From positions 34,592-98,591 of the forward strand of contig CAYXKD010000002.1 in the NCBI GenBank assembly GCA_964464625.1: DNA of 64,000 nt, read 5' to 3'. Each line of letters starts with the position of its first letter. Position 1 is the first letter of the stretch. The notes under the pieces are model-generated. The model had not been told where the DNA came from. It worked only from the letters and a program-made list of their open reading frames with translations, and made no database searches. This document shows, one piece after another, positions 41,624 through 51,255 of the stretch. This DNA is from JAAZIN01 sp964464625 (GTDB lineage: Bacteria; Bacillota; Dethiobacteria; DTU022). Position numbers and translations under genes: made by a program.

Positions 41624-43981
41624 TCAATGCGCCTCCTGCAAATTAAACTCCAGAAGCAGCCTCGAAACAGGAACTTTTACACCGTAAGAAGGGGAGTGGT
41701 AACCGCCCTTTATATGCCCCCTGACAGAGGCGCCGCCGCTTATAACTTCCATATAAACGCGCCCTTTTCCTGTCGACAGAATATAGCGCTGCGGCGTGAT
41801 CTTCTCAACAGCCACACCCGGCGCCATGTTAAAAGAGAGGAAAAAGCTCCCCTCTGAAATTTGATCCTCCACGATGACATTCTCTGCCGCTATGTAAAAA
41901 CTGCGCCGGTGAATGCTGCCGTAGCCCCGGTGCATCCCTGAAAAATAGCCGGGCCCAACGCCTGTAATCTCCGCCCCCGCTTTATCGGGCAGGCTGAAAA
42001 GCCCCTCCATCCCCGGAGGCCACTCTTTCTGCTCCCTGCCGGGCAAGAGCAGGCTGTTATGCGCCGCCGTGGCCCGAAAATAGTTGCGCTCTTCAACAGA
42101 AGCGGTGTACACATAGCTTCCCGGATCCACAATCAGATCATCGCCGCGGACATTTAACTCAAAAGAGAGAATGTCATTGTGCGAATGCACGCCCCATCCC
42201 CCGGCAGCGCCGCTGCTGCAGGAGATAACGGCATGAAAGGGCGGAACATTGAAAACAGCCACCCCTGCAGAGGGAAAACAGACCGGCTGCTCCCGGCCCC
42301 CCTCCAGTGCGGCGCCGCCCCCCTTAAAACCATCCAGGGTAAATATTGTGCGCACCGCCGGCATTTTTTCCGAAAGGGCAAACCCCTCTTCCGAAGCCTG
42401 CCCCGCTTTCACCTGCGGCCGCTCACCCCTCCCGGCGGCTGCACTGCGCAACTGATCCATAATATCCTCATCCACTGCTGCAGTCAACAGCTCCGCAGCG
42501 GGCCGGTAAAGTTCCGCCGCCGCCAATAGATCCTCCCGGCCGAATATGTGCCCGGCCACCGCTACCAGGGGCCTGAAATCGCGGTGCTCCTCCCGGTAAA
42601 TAGCGCTCTCTTCATCAAGGGCGGCGGTAAGAATGAGCTTGTGGAAACGCCCGTTATCAAAATCGCCCAGCTGCGGCGCCCTCCCATCGGGCTTGAGCAG
42701 GGCAGCCGCATATTCAGCCGCCTTGAGCGCCCTCTCCCAGAAAGATGGCGAAAAGATCAGGGCGGCGGCGCGGCCCCCTTCACCCGCCCCCAACTTCTGC
42801 GCAATCTCCTCCCTGCGCCCCCGCTCCATCTGGAGCAGCAGCAGGGAGGCCGAATAAAATATTTCCGTTGCCAGGCGGTGGTAACCGGTGGAGCCCTCAA
42901 AATTGCTCCCATCAGGCTGAAACTGCCTCTCTATCTCCCGGGAAAATTCGCGGACAGCAAAGTTCAAGGAGCGGCGGCTCTGCGGCAGCCAGGGGCAGGC
43001 CGCCTCCAGGTAAATCTGCCCCGCCAGCCCCGCCAGGTAATGGTTGCCCACAAAAAGATCCCTCTTTTCAGGATTGCGCCGCAGGAAAAGGGCATGCTTG
43101 TACAGGCTCCAGTTTAACAGACGGCTGAACTCAGGAGTGAACACCTCAGAATCTGCAAATAGTTTGAGCCCCCAGAGCCAGTTCACCGCCCTGATCGCCG
43201 CCTCCATGGGGCAGCTCCAGTTTGCACCGCAGTAAGGGGCATTGGAGACAATCCAGTCTGTGAGCTGCAGCACAAACTCAGCCGCCAGCGCAGCGGCCCG
43301 CTGCGGCTCCTCTTCAAGCCGGTAAGCCAGGCCCATAGCCCCTAAATGCTGAAAGCGGGAGAGCTCCCAGGGCACCTTGATATCGGCCCCCTCTGTCCGC
43401 CCGATGGGGATATCACGGTACCAGGCCAGGGGATCCCAGCGGTAACCGGAGCGGAAATCCAGTTGCCAGTCAATGGGGCGGTAGCTCTGCAGCCGCTCAT
43501 AAAGGATCTTCTTCCCCTCACTCCCGGGCGCCCCCGCAGCGCCCCCGCCCGGACAAAGCAGGCGGCGCATCATCTCCAACACAGCCCCCTCCGCCGCCGC
43601 CCCGGGCGACATCTCCATGCGGCGCCCGGCAAAGCCCGCTGCCTCTGTATAATAGCCCACCTCAACAGGTCCCGAGCCCAGCAGGTCAAAACGGTGCGCA
43701 GAAGCCTCAGCAGCATAATGGCTGATGAGCCGCCGCCTCTCCGGCGGCAGCGCCCCTGCAAGAGCGGCGCTGTCAACAGCGCCGGGCAGCCCCGTCAGAG
43801 AAAAATCGGCCGGCACCCCCGGCGCCCGGGGTACGCCTCCCTGCCGGAAAAGATTGCGGTAGCGCCCTGCAGCCGCCTTTTGCCGCCGGCGCAGAAAAGG
43901 CGAAAGCGCCCTCTGCCCCACCTTCAAAAAAATCAGGCGGGGCGGCAGCTCAAGGAGGCGGCGCAGCGAAAAACCCTTCAA
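41624..43981 (-). CDS. Heparinase II/III-family protein
   Basis: A 785-residue protein with the layout of polysaccharide lyases such as heparinase II/III and alginate lyases: an N-terminal (alpha/alpha)-toroid (about 190-500, with GSNFEGSTGYHRLATEIFYS) and a C-terminal beta-sheet domain (about 540-770, with SHNDILSFELNVRGDDLIVD and NYFRATAAHNSLLLPG). The family lyses uronic-acid-containing chains. No signal peptide is visible, which is unusual for a lyase and suggests a cytoplasmic role. The TTG start overlaps the end of wecC by four bases, so the two are coupled. Its place in a synthesis operon suggests control or editing of the polymer. Confidence 0.88.
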   Translation of the reverse strand: MKGFSLRRLLELPPRLIFLKVGQRALSPFLRRRQKAAAGRYRNLFRQGGVPRAPGVPADFSLTGLPGAVDSAALAGALPPERRRLISHYAAEASAHRFDLLGSGPVEVGYYTEAAGFAGRRMEMSPGAAAEGAVLEMMRRLLCPGGGAAGAPGSEGKKILYERLQSYRPIDWQLDFRSGYRWDPLAWYRDIPIGRTEGADIKVPWELSRFQHLGAMGLAYRLEEEPQRAAALAAEFVLQLTDWIVSNAPYCGANWSCPMEAAIRAVNWLWGLKLFADSEVFTPEFSRLLNWSLYKHALFLRRNPEKRDLFVGNHYLAGLAGQIYLEAACPWLPQSRRSLNFAVREFSREIERQFQPDGSNFEGSTGYHRLATEIFYSASLLLLQMERGRREEIAQKLGAGEGGRAAALIFSPSFWERALKAAEYAAALLKPDGRAPQLGDFDNGRFHKLILTAALDEESAIYREEHRDFRPLVAVAGHIFGREDLLAAAELYRPAAELLTAAVDEDIMDQLRSAAAGRGERPQVKAGQASEEGFALSEKMPAVRTIFTLDGFKGGGAALEGGREQPVCFPSAGVAVFNVPPFHAVISCSSGAAGGWGVHSHNDILSFELNVRGDDLIVDPGSYVYTASVEERNYFRATAAHNSLLLPGREQKEWPPGMEGLFSLPDKAGAEITGVGPGYFSGMHRGYGSIHRRSFYIAAENVIVEDQISEGSFFLSFNMAPGVAVEKITPQRYILSTGKGRVYMEVISGGASVRGHIKGGYHSPSYGVKVPVSRLLLEFNLQEAH

Positions 43982-45279
43982 TAGCGCTCCCCCTTTTCAT
44001 CCAGCCCCAGCAGATGGTAGCTAAAACCGTGCTCCTCCCAGAGCGCCCTCTCCAGGCAGGCTCTTGTATCCACAATGACATGGCGCCTCATGATCTTCCC
44101 CAGTTCTTTGGGGTAGAGATAGCGAAATTCATCGTGATCGGCCAGCAAAAGGGCGCAATCGGAACCGCTAAAGGCGGCTGAGAGATTGTTTGTCTCCTCC
44201 GGCAGGGTCACCACATGGGGATCATATATGCGGCAGTTAATTCCCCTGCCCCGCAGCGCCTCCAGGACCCGCAGGGCGGGGCTCTCCCTGGTATCATCGA
44301 TATTGCCCTTGTACGCCACACCCATCAGTGTGACCACAGGATCTTCAATCCCCTTGAGCAGCTGCACAACAAGATCAGCCACCATGAGGGGGCGCTCATC
44401 ATTGATCCGGCGGGCCAGTGCCAACAGCCTGGATTCTTCAGGAAACTGTGAAATCACAAACCAGGGATCAACAGAGATGCAGTGTCCCCCCACGCCCGGC
44501 CCAGGCTGGTGCAGATGCACGCGGGGGTGCAGGTTTGCCAGGGCGATCATCTCCCAGGCATTTATCCCCAGCTTCTCGCAGATGGCGGAGAGCTCATTGG
44601 CCAGCGCCACATTGACATCGCGGTAGATATTCTCGGACAGCTTGACCATCTCGGCGGTCCGCGCACCGGTGAGAATAATCTCTCCCTCCACAAAACTCCG
44701 GTAAAGCGCCTCGGCCTTCCGCGCCGATGCCTCGTCATAGCCGCCGATAATGCGGTTGTTCTCAATAAGTTCTTTCATGGTCCGCCCCGGCAGCACCCTC
44801 TCGGGGCAGTAAGCGGCATAAAAATCGCGTCCGCCCTTCAGGCCCCCCTGCTCCAGCAGGGGCACCACCAGCCCCTCCAGCGTCCCCGGGGGGGCCGTGG
44901 ATTCCAGGATCACCAGATTCCCCTTTTGCAGATGGGGGGTGATTGCCTTCACTGCAGACTCCACATTGCCCAGATCCACATCGACGCGCCCCCCCTCCCT
45001 CTGCAGCGGTGTGGGCACGGCAATGAGAAAGACATCGGCGCTCTCCGGCTCAAGGGCGGCCACAAGGTTTCCCGAATGCACCGCCGCCTGGACCAGGGTG
45101 TGCAGCCCCGGCTCGTGGATGTGGACAAGGCCCCGGTTGATCCTGGAGACCAGCGTCTCCTCCAGATCCACCCCCAGCACCTGGAAGCCGCTGCTGGCCA
45201 GGATGCTCGCTGTGGGCAATCCAATGTAGCCCAGGCCGATGATGCAGATCTTCTCTTTTTCTCTTTTTTTCTTGGACAT
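43978..45279 (-). CDS. wecC: UDP-N-acetyl-D-mannosamine dehydrogenase
   Basis: A 433-residue NAD-dependent enzyme that oxidises UDP-ManNAc to UDP-ManNAcA in two steps. The Rossmann start is ICIIGLGYIGLPTASILASS; ILESTAPPGTLEG and YCPERVLPG follow. The active-site region ANLHPRVHLHQPGPGVGGHC carries the catalytic cysteine and is the pattern of WecC. The ATG at 45279 has AAGGAG upstream; a longer frame opening at 45390 has no site and would overlap the flippase gene. Its substrate comes from WecB (18525-19691). It overlaps the heparinase-family gene by four bases. Confidence 0.9.
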   Translation of the reverse strand: MSKKKREKEKICIIGLGYIGLPTASILASSGFQVLGVDLEETLVSRINRGLVHIHEPGLHTLVQAAVHSGNLVAALEPESADVFLIAVPTPLQREGGRVDVDLGNVESAVKAITPHLQKGNLVILESTAPPGTLEGLVVPLLEQGGLKGGRDFYAAYCPERVLPGRTMKELIENNRIIGGYDEASARKAEALYRSFVEGEIILTGARTAEMVKLSENIYRDVNVALANELSAICEKLGINAWEMIALANLHPRVHLHQPGPGVGGHCISVDPWFVISQFPEESRLLALARRINDERPLMVADLVVQLLKGIEDPVVTLMGVAYKGNIDDTRESPALRVLEALRGRGINCRIYDPHVVTLPEETNNLSAAFSGSDCALLLADHDEFRYLYPKELGKIMRRHVIVDTRACLERALWEEHGFSYHLLGLDEKGERY

Positions 45280-45340
45280 GGCTTTCACTCCTTCAGGCGT
45301 GCTTCGCCGCCGCCCCAACCTGCCCCTGAGACAGCCTGCT

Positions 45341-46858
45341 TCAGGATTTGATCCGGGAGAGCAGGCTGGAGCGGATTGCGCCGGCGTCAATATAGCCGGA
45401 GCGGTTCATCAGAAAAAGCATGGCCAGAGCGGCCAAAAGAACCAGAAACAGCTTAACGGCGAGACAGATCCAGAGCCCCTCAATGGCGGCCTCAACAAGA
45501 ACGATCATCGCCGTGGAGGCGATGGAGATGAGCAGCAGCAGAGCCAGGTTGCCCCAGTCATAGGGCACAGGCCAGAGCTTTTGCGAGAGGAAAAGGTAAC
45601 TCAGGGTGAACAGAAAATAAGATATCCCCGTTGCCGCCCCCGCCCCGGCGATACCCCAGTGCGGGATGAGGAAATAATTGAGAACAACATTGACTAAAGC
45701 GAAAATCCAGCAGGCAATCATGATATAAAGGGTTTTATTGTGCACCAGGATCCCCACCACCGTCACCTGAGCGGTCATGAAAAACATTATGCCCAGCGCC
45801 AGGTAGGGGATGGGCTGAAAAGAAGCATAGTAAGCGGGGGGAACCAGAATATAGAGCACCTCCTGGGAGAGAGCCACAAAGGCGACAACAGCCAGGCCTG
45901 CACCGGCTGTCAGATAGGTCATGGTCCGGGAGAATACCGCTTTTGCCTTTTCACGATCTTCTTCGTAAAGTTTGATCGCATGGGGCTGCCAGGACTGTCC
46001 CACCGCATTGTGCAGCAGCGAGAGCACCGCCACCATGGAGCTGGAGATGGCATAGAGACCCGCCTTTTCCAGCGAATCCATCTTGATGAGCATGATCCTG
46101 TCGGCATTGCTGAAGAGCCAGAAGGCCAGGGAGACAGGGACAAGAGGCAGACCGAAGAGCAGCAGCTTTTTCAGGTAAGCCCTTGATAAGTTTCTGGTGA
46201 GCAGCTCCCTGATGGAGTATATCCGCACCGGGATCATGATCAGGGAGGCGATCCCCGCACCCAGCAGGGCGCCCGTAATGCCCAGCCTGAAATTAAGAGC
46301 AAAAACCACAGATAAAATCAGGGTCAGCGCTGCGGTGATGACATTTAGAATGGTAAAGGCCCTGGCTTTGAACTGGTTGCGCAGCGCCTGGGAGAGAAGC
46401 ATATTCAACATCGCTGCAGGGCTGAATGCCAGCGCTGTGATCCAGGCAAGCTTAAATATCTGATGCTCCAGCAGCATAACTGTAATAGCCCTGCTAAAAG
46501 GCAGCAGCGCCAGCACCACAAGATGGCTCCACACTGCCAGGAAGAGAAACCATGTTGAGGTTAAACTTTTTCGCTCCTCATCGGACTTGCATTCAAAATA
46601 ATAGCGGGTATAGGCATCGTCTCCGCCCAGCAGCAGTATGCCCGTCAAAAATGCGATCACCGCCGAGATAAAGCTCCAGGCGCCGTACTCATCGGGGCTG
46701 AACAGGCGGGTAAATATGGGCGCTGAGATGAGGGAGAGCCCCTTGATCAGCATATTGCCGAAGCTGTAAAGAGCCATATCTCCAAAAAGCGCCTTGAAGC
46801 TGAACCCCCTGGCAGGCAGCGGTGCAGCCCCTTCCACTGTTCCCCGGTGTGCGCTCAC
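45341..46858 (-). CDS. Wzx-like polysaccharide flippase
   Basis: A 505-residue polytopic membrane protein of the MVF/MATE-like superfamily with about 12-14 membrane segments. The start has MALYSFGNMLIKGLSLISAP and FTRLFSPDEYGAWSFISAVI, the usual pattern of polysaccharide biosynthesis exporters. It should flip the undecaprenyl-linked repeat unit to the outside for the Wzy-like polymerase. The GTG start overlaps the stop of the upstream glycosyltransferase gene by four bases (GTGA). Confidence 0.9.
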   Translation of the reverse strand: MSAHRGTVEGAAPLPARGFSFKALFGDMALYSFGNMLIKGLSLISAPIFTRLFSPDEYGAWSFISAVIAFLTGILLLGGDDAYTRYYFECKSDEERKSLTSTWFLFLAVWSHLVVLALLPFSRAITVMLLEHQIFKLAWITALAFSPAAMLNMLLSQALRNQFKARAFTILNVITAALTLILSVVFALNFRLGITGALLGAGIASLIMIPVRIYSIRELLTRNLSRAYLKKLLLFGLPLVPVSLAFWLFSNADRIMLIKMDSLEKAGLYAISSSMVAVLSLLHNAVGQSWQPHAIKLYEEDREKAKAVFSRTMTYLTAGAGLAVVAFVALSQEVLYILVPPAYYASFQPIPYLALGIMFFMTAQVTVVGILVHNKTLYIMIACWIFALVNVVLNYFLIPHWGIAGAGAATGISYFLFTLSYLFLSQKLWPVPYDWGNLALLLLISIASTAMIVLVEAAIEGLWICLAVKLFLVLLAALAMLFLMNRSGYIDAGAIRSSLLSRIKS

Positions 46859-48003
46859 CGGGGTGATGCTCCGGCGCCGCCAGGATTTGACTGCCCTTTG
46901 GAAGAGGCGGGGGCCGCCAGCCCCTCTTCGATTAAAGTGCTGATCTGCTCAATGCGCCGCTCCCAGGTATTGCTTTGGGCCAGCTCCACTGCCTGGCGGT
47001 AATAGTTCTCATCATAGGCCGCCCAGGCCGCCTCAAGCGCCTCCTGAATATCCTCTCCATCGCGGTAAAGATGGATAAACCTTTTCATCCCGGCAGGCCA
47101 GTCAAAGAAATCTGTGGCCAAAACAGGCCTCCCCACCGAGAGATATTCAAAAAATTTTATGGGAAAGCTGAGCTCGCTCTTAAGGGCAACATCATAGGGC
47201 ATGAGCAGCAGGTCCAGCTGCGCCATATTCTTTCTCAGCTCATGGGGCGGCAGCGGGCCCAGATAATCAACCAGGGGGGAATGCAAAAAATTATCCCACT
47301 CTTTTCTCTCTTTTCGATCCAGCCGGTCCATCTCGATTACCGGGCCGGCCATGACAAGCCGGCAGCGCCCCCCCCGGGCAATCTGCTGCAGCAGCTTAAG
47401 ATCAAGGCAGTCCCGGATGGTGCCCACATAGCCCACCTTTTTCAGCTCACCTTTGCGGTAGGGATAATCGTAAGGGGTAAAGCCCTCCACCCCGTGCATC
47501 ACCAGGTGGGCCTTACCGCTGCCGCCCAGGCGCTCAAGCAAATTGGGCGAGGTGACCATGATCAGATCCACCGCCCGGGCTATCCTCTCCTCCTCCAGCC
47601 TGTGCTTCCCCTCCCCGAAAATATCATTGCAGTAGTAGAGCGTAAAGGCGCCCCCGGCCCCGAAATGGCGGACAAAGCGCCTTGAATGGGGGTCATGCGT
47701 CCAGAGGATGTCAGGCTTGAATCCTATTTTTTTAAGGTAGCGCTGCGTCTGCAGCAGCCGCCTGCCATCATTGGGCCCCCTGATGAGGCGGTCGGGGATG
47801 AACTTGCAACCCGGGTAATAAACAGAGAGATTTTCCGAGATCACTTCGCTGGCGGGCAGCAGAGCTTCGCTCTTCCTGCCGTAACGGTTCACCCAGACAA
47901 TGCGGTTGCGCGCTGAGAGCCGCTCCATGAGAATATGCCTCCCCCGGTGAGGCTCATGCCAGAAACTCTGCGTCACACAGAGAATATTTTTGCCCTCAAG
48001 CAC
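46855..48003 (-). CDS. GT-B glycosyltransferase
   Basis: A 382-residue glycosyltransferase. The N-terminal half opens ILCVTQSFWHEPHRGRHILM and has DILWTHDPHSRRFVRHFG. The C-terminal half has KVGYVGTIRDCLDLKLLQQI and KFFEYLSVGRPVLATDFFDW, the donor-nucleotide region of GT-B enzymes. It ends in a charged, glycine-rich tail. The GTG start has GGAGG eight bases upstream. It overlaps the flippase gene. It probably adds one repeat-unit sugar. Confidence 0.85.
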   Translation of the reverse strand: MLEGKNILCVTQSFWHEPHRGRHILMERLSARNRIVWVNRYGRKSEALLPASEVISENLSVYYPGCKFIPDRLIRGPNDGRRLLQTQRYLKKIGFKPDILWTHDPHSRRFVRHFGAGGAFTLYYCNDIFGEGKHRLEEERIARAVDLIMVTSPNLLERLGGSGKAHLVMHGVEGFTPYDYPYRKGELKKVGYVGTIRDCLDLKLLQQIARGGRCRLVMAGPVIEMDRLDRKERKEWDNFLHSPLVDYLGPLPPHELRKNMAQLDLLLMPYDVALKSELSFPIKFFEYLSVGRPVLATDFFDWPAGMKRFIHLYRDGEDIQEALEAAWAAYDENYYRQAVELAQSNTWERRIEQISTLIEEGLAAPASSKGQSNPGGAGASPR

Positions 48004-48021
48004 AGACCATGCCTCCCCCGT

Positions 48022-48996
48022 TCAGGATTGCTCTTCCTCTTTGACCGCCATAATCTTAAAAGGTTCCCTTCGGAAAAGCTTTTTTACCGCCAGGAAGAGA
48101 AAATAAAACAGCGCCGGAACGAAATGATAGCTCACAGCCAGGCGCACCTGCTTCAGGTGGGAGAGCACCGCCTTGAAGTTGCCCTGCCTGATCTTCCGGA
48201 GCAGAAAGCCCGTGGAATCGACGGCCAGCCCGTACTTGATCCTCTCCACTTCCCAACATTTAAGCTGCACATTGCTATACCTTTTCAGATTATCATATAA
48301 CATGATATAACCCTCTGAAAAGGGGGTTCCCTGCTCCAGGCAGTAGGACATCCCCGAGCCCGGGTTCTGCCCGGTCCGGCTCAGCGGGCTGTGCACAAAA
48401 GCAAGGTCATAATCATTTAAAATCAGGTAGAAAAGCTCCGTGTCAGAGTGATAGAGATCGGTGCGGAAACCGCCGTGCCTTAAGAATGCCTCATGTGAAA
48501 GCATGAGCGAGGCCGGCGAAAATATGGTTTCCCTGGTCTCCTCTTCCAGCAGGAGCCGGCGCAGAAAAAGGGGGCCCCGCACCACAGTCTCCTCCGGGGA
48601 GAGCGATCCCAGGAGCAGCCTCTCGCCGTCGTAGCACTGCGAGGAAACAATGCCTGTATTTTCCCCCAGGGATGCCGCCTCAACCATCTTCTCCAGACAG
48701 TCGGGAAAAAGTATGTCATCGGCGCCGATATATTTCAGCCAGCGGCTTTCACCGGAGGCATAAGAGGCCACCTTCATAAAATTTTCAAGGCGAAAGATGG
48801 TCTCTTCATTTCGAAAGAGCTTGATCCGCTCATCTTTCGTATATTCGCGGATAATCTCATTTGTTCCATCCGTGGAGGCATTATCCACAATGATAAATTC
48901 GAAATCTTTAAATGTTTGTGCCAGAACACTCTCAATGGCGCCTCTTACAAAAGCTGCCCCATTGTACACGGGCAGCAGCACACTTACCAGCGGCAT
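48022..48996 (-). CDS. GT2 glycosyltransferase
   Basis: A 324-residue GT-A enzyme. It starts MPLVSVLLPVYNGAAFVRGA, has FIIVDNASTDGTNEIIREY and LKYIGADDILFPDCLEKMVE, the last carrying the DxD-like acidic pair. The C-terminus has a basic, hydrophobic end (FYFLFLAVKKLFRREPFKIM). The ATG at 48996 has GAGGAG upstream and is preferred over a TTG at 49017. It probably adds a repeat-unit sugar on the cytoplasmic side. It lies between the methyltransferase and another glycosyltransferase. Confidence 0.85.
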   Translation of the reverse strand: MPLVSVLLPVYNGAAFVRGAIESVLAQTFKDFEFIIVDNASTDGTNEIIREYTKDERIKLFRNEETIFRLENFMKVASYASGESRWLKYIGADDILFPDCLEKMVEAASLGENTGIVSSQCYDGERLLLGSLSPEETVVRGPLFLRRLLLEEETRETIFSPASLMLSHEAFLRHGGFRTDLYHSDTELFYLILNDYDLAFVHSPLSRTGQNPGSGMSYCLEQGTPFSEGYIMLYDNLKRYSNVQLKCWEVERIKYGLAVDSTGFLLRKIRQGNFKAVLSHLKQVRLAVSYHFVPALFYFLFLAVKKLFRREPFKIMAVKEEEQS

Positions 48997-49028
48997 CTTA
49001 TACAGCTCCTCTTTCAAGATAGCATCAC

Positions 49029-50261
49029 TTACACTAGCTGCAGCTTCGGAATGGGGATAATAAATTTACCGCCTGCAGCACGGTATTCAGACTGCTGCTC
49101 CAGGATTTCAGCAGCAAAATTCCAGGCCAGCAGCAGAACATAATCGGGCTGCTTTTCTAAAAGCAGCCGCGGATCGCCGATGGGGATGCGACTTCCCGGC
49201 ATATAGAGGCCCTGTTTGTAGGTGCTGCGGTCAACTACAAAATCAATGAGCTCCCCGCCGATCTTAAAATAGTTCAGCAGGGTGGCCCCTTTGGCCGCCG
49301 CACCGTAAGCGGCAATGGTACAGCCCTCCCCCTTCAGCCTTTCAAGCAGCTCGCAAAGCTCGATTTTCAATTTTTCAACGCGCCCCGCAAAATCCCGGTA
49401 ATAGGCCGGCCGCTCCATCCCTATCTCCGATTCCTCCTGGAGAATCCGCTCCACAGAGCCGCCCTGCGCCAGGCCCTCATGGGCGGCAAAAAGTCGCAGC
49501 GAGCCGCCGTGTATGCTGATCCTCTCCACATCATGAAGCACCATCCCGTTTTTCCGGAAAAGGCGATGCAGCGCCGTCACTGAAAAATAGCAGAGGTGCT
49601 CATGATAGATGGTATCAAACTCCCCTTTCTCCACCATATCCCTTACATAGGGCACCTCGATAACCGCAAGGCCGCCCTCCTTCAAAAACACTTTCAGCCC
49701 CTGCACAAAACCGTTCAGGTCAGGCACATGGGCCAGCACATTATTGGCAAAGATGAGATCAGCCTGCAGCCCCTCGTCAAGAAGCGCCTCTGCAAAATCC
49801 CTGCCGAAAAATTCGCTCCGCGTGGGGATGCCCTTTTCCCGGGCCACCCCGGCGATATTCTCCGCCGGCTCGATCCCCAGCACAGGGATTCCCTTCTCCT
49901 TGAAGTTCTGCAGCAGGTAGCCGTCATTGCTGGCCACCTCCGCCACCAGGCTGCCCCGGTCAAGGGATCTCTCCCTGATCATCCGCCCTGCTATTTCAGC
50001 GGCATTTTTAAGGGTTGTATCGGAAAAAGAAGAGAAATAAAGATATTCGCGAAAAAGCTGCTCCGGGGAGACATTCTCCCTGATCTGCACCAGCGAGCAA
50101 TCTGTACAGAAGAGCAGGTTCAGCGGATAGCGCTTCTCCGTAATGTGAAGATCCTCTTCGGCAAGAAGCATATTTGCCAGAGGCGTCTCTCCCAATGAAA
50201 GGACCATTTCCAGAGCAGACGATCCGCAGAGGCGGCAGCTCTCATTAGCGGTGTGCGCCAT
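49029..50261 (-). CDS. Sugar C-methyltransferase (NDP-hexose, SAM-dependent)
   Basis: A 410-residue three-part enzyme: an N-terminal zinc site (CRLCG and CTDCS), a SAM-binding domain with LVAEVASNDGYLLQNFKEKG, a catalytic loop FDTIYHEHLCYFSVTALHRL, then a C-terminal domain with AAYGAAAKGATLLNYFKIGG. This is the pattern of C-methyltransferases acting on NDP-4-keto-6-deoxysugars, such as NovU and TcaB9. The probable substrate is the CDP-4-keto-6-deoxyhexose from RfbF and RfbG. The start chosen is the ATG at 50261, six bases after GGAGG; a longer frame opens at 50324 without a site. It overlaps the rfbG gene. Confidence 0.9.
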   Translation of the reverse strand: MAHTANESCRLCGSSALEMVLSLGETPLANMLLAEEDLHITEKRYPLNLLFCTDCSLVQIRENVSPEQLFREYLYFSSFSDTTLKNAAEIAGRMIRERSLDRGSLVAEVASNDGYLLQNFKEKGIPVLGIEPAENIAGVAREKGIPTRSEFFGRDFAEALLDEGLQADLIFANNVLAHVPDLNGFVQGLKVFLKEGGLAVIEVPYVRDMVEKGEFDTIYHEHLCYFSVTALHRLFRKNGMVLHDVERISIHGGSLRLFAAHEGLAQGGSVERILQEESEIGMERPAYYRDFAGRVEKLKIELCELLERLKGEGCTIAAYGAAAKGATLLNYFKIGGELIDFVVDRSTYKQGLYMPGSRIPIGDPRLLLEKQPDYVLLLAWNFAAEILEQQSEYRAAGGKFIIPIPKLQLV

Positions 50262-51255
50262 CATCAACCTCCAGGTATCTCCTGTACCAGGCAATGGTCC
50301 GCTCCAGGCCCTCCTCCATCTCAAAAAGAGGAGACCAGCCCAGAATGCGCCTTGCCTTGACGGCGCTTAAGTACTGGTGCCTGATTTCATGGGAAGCCTC
50401 GTTTAAAACAAGAGGCTCCAGGGGCGAGCGGAGCAGCTTCAAGATGAGCTCCACCACGCCGAGCACATCCACCTGAATCTCATTGGAAAAGTTAAAGGCC
50501 TCGCCGGCCAGCTCCGGCTTTTCAGCCAGCGCCTCCGCCAGCAGCATATAGGCGGCGGCGGCATCCTCAATATAGAAATAGTCGCGCACAAACTTACCGT
50601 CGGAGCGGATTACAGGGCGCTCCCCCTTTAGAACAGAGCGGATCGTCCCCGGAACAATGCGGTTCCAGTTCAGATCCCCCCCGCCGTAAAAGTTACCGCA
50701 GCGCGTTATAGCCACAGGCAGGCCGTACGTGGAGGCATAGCTCCGGGAGAGCAGATCAAAGCAGGACTTGCTCACATCATAGGGATGGCGCCCCTGCAGG
50801 GGAGCGCTCTCATCATAAGGCAGGTTTTCATGTTCGCCGTAAGCCTTATCCGATGAAGCCACCACAACCTGCTTGACCAGGGGGCTGCGCCGGCAGGCCT
50901 CCAGCATAGCCCAGCCGCCGCCGATATTCGTCTGAAATGTTGACACAGGATTGCGGTTGGCAATTCCCACAATGGTCTGCGCCGCCAGGTGAAAAACAGT
51001 CTCGATCTCATACTCGCCCAGAATCCTCTCCAGCAGGGGCTGATCGCAGATATCGCCCCGGACCAGCTTGACCCTCTCAGAGAGCCCCTCGCTGATGAGC
51101 TGCGATTGGGGGACCCAGTCCCGCACCAGGCAGACAACATCAGCCCTGTATTCCAATAATCTGCGGACGAGCCAGCCGCCCAGCAGCCCTGTTGCACCGG
51201 TGACCAGGGCGGGCCGATCCCGCCAGAATTTTTCCTTTGTGTGCCGCTCTACCAT
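50245..51255 (-). CDS. rfbG: CDP-glucose 4,6-dehydratase
   Basis: A 336-residue SDR enzyme that turns CDP-glucose into CDP-4-keto-6-deoxyglucose. Motifs: PALVTGATGLLGGWLVRRLL, VFHLAAQTIVGIANRNPVST, VVVASSDKAYGEHENLPYDE, and the catalytic Tyr/Lys in HPYDVSKSCFDLLSRSY. RCGNFYGGGDLNWNRIVPGT is characteristic of RfbG. The ATG overlaps the end of rfbF by seven bases. The methyltransferase gene follows. No rfbH-type 3-dehydrase is nearby, so the pathway probably branches to a C-methylated sugar. Confidence 0.9.
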   Translation of the reverse strand: MVERHTKEKFWRDRPALVTGATGLLGGWLVRRLLEYRADVVCLVRDWVPQSQLISEGLSERVKLVRGDICDQPLLERILGEYEIETVFHLAAQTIVGIANRNPVSTFQTNIGGGWAMLEACRRSPLVKQVVVASSDKAYGEHENLPYDESAPLQGRHPYDVSKSCFDLLSRSYASTYGLPVAITRCGNFYGGGDLNWNRIVPGTIRSVLKGERPVIRSDGKFVRDYFYIEDAAAAYMLLAEALAEKPELAGEAFNFSNEIQVDVLGVVELILKLLRSPLEPLVLNEASHEIRHQYLSAVKARRILGWSPLFEMEEGLERTIAWYRRYLEVDDGAHR

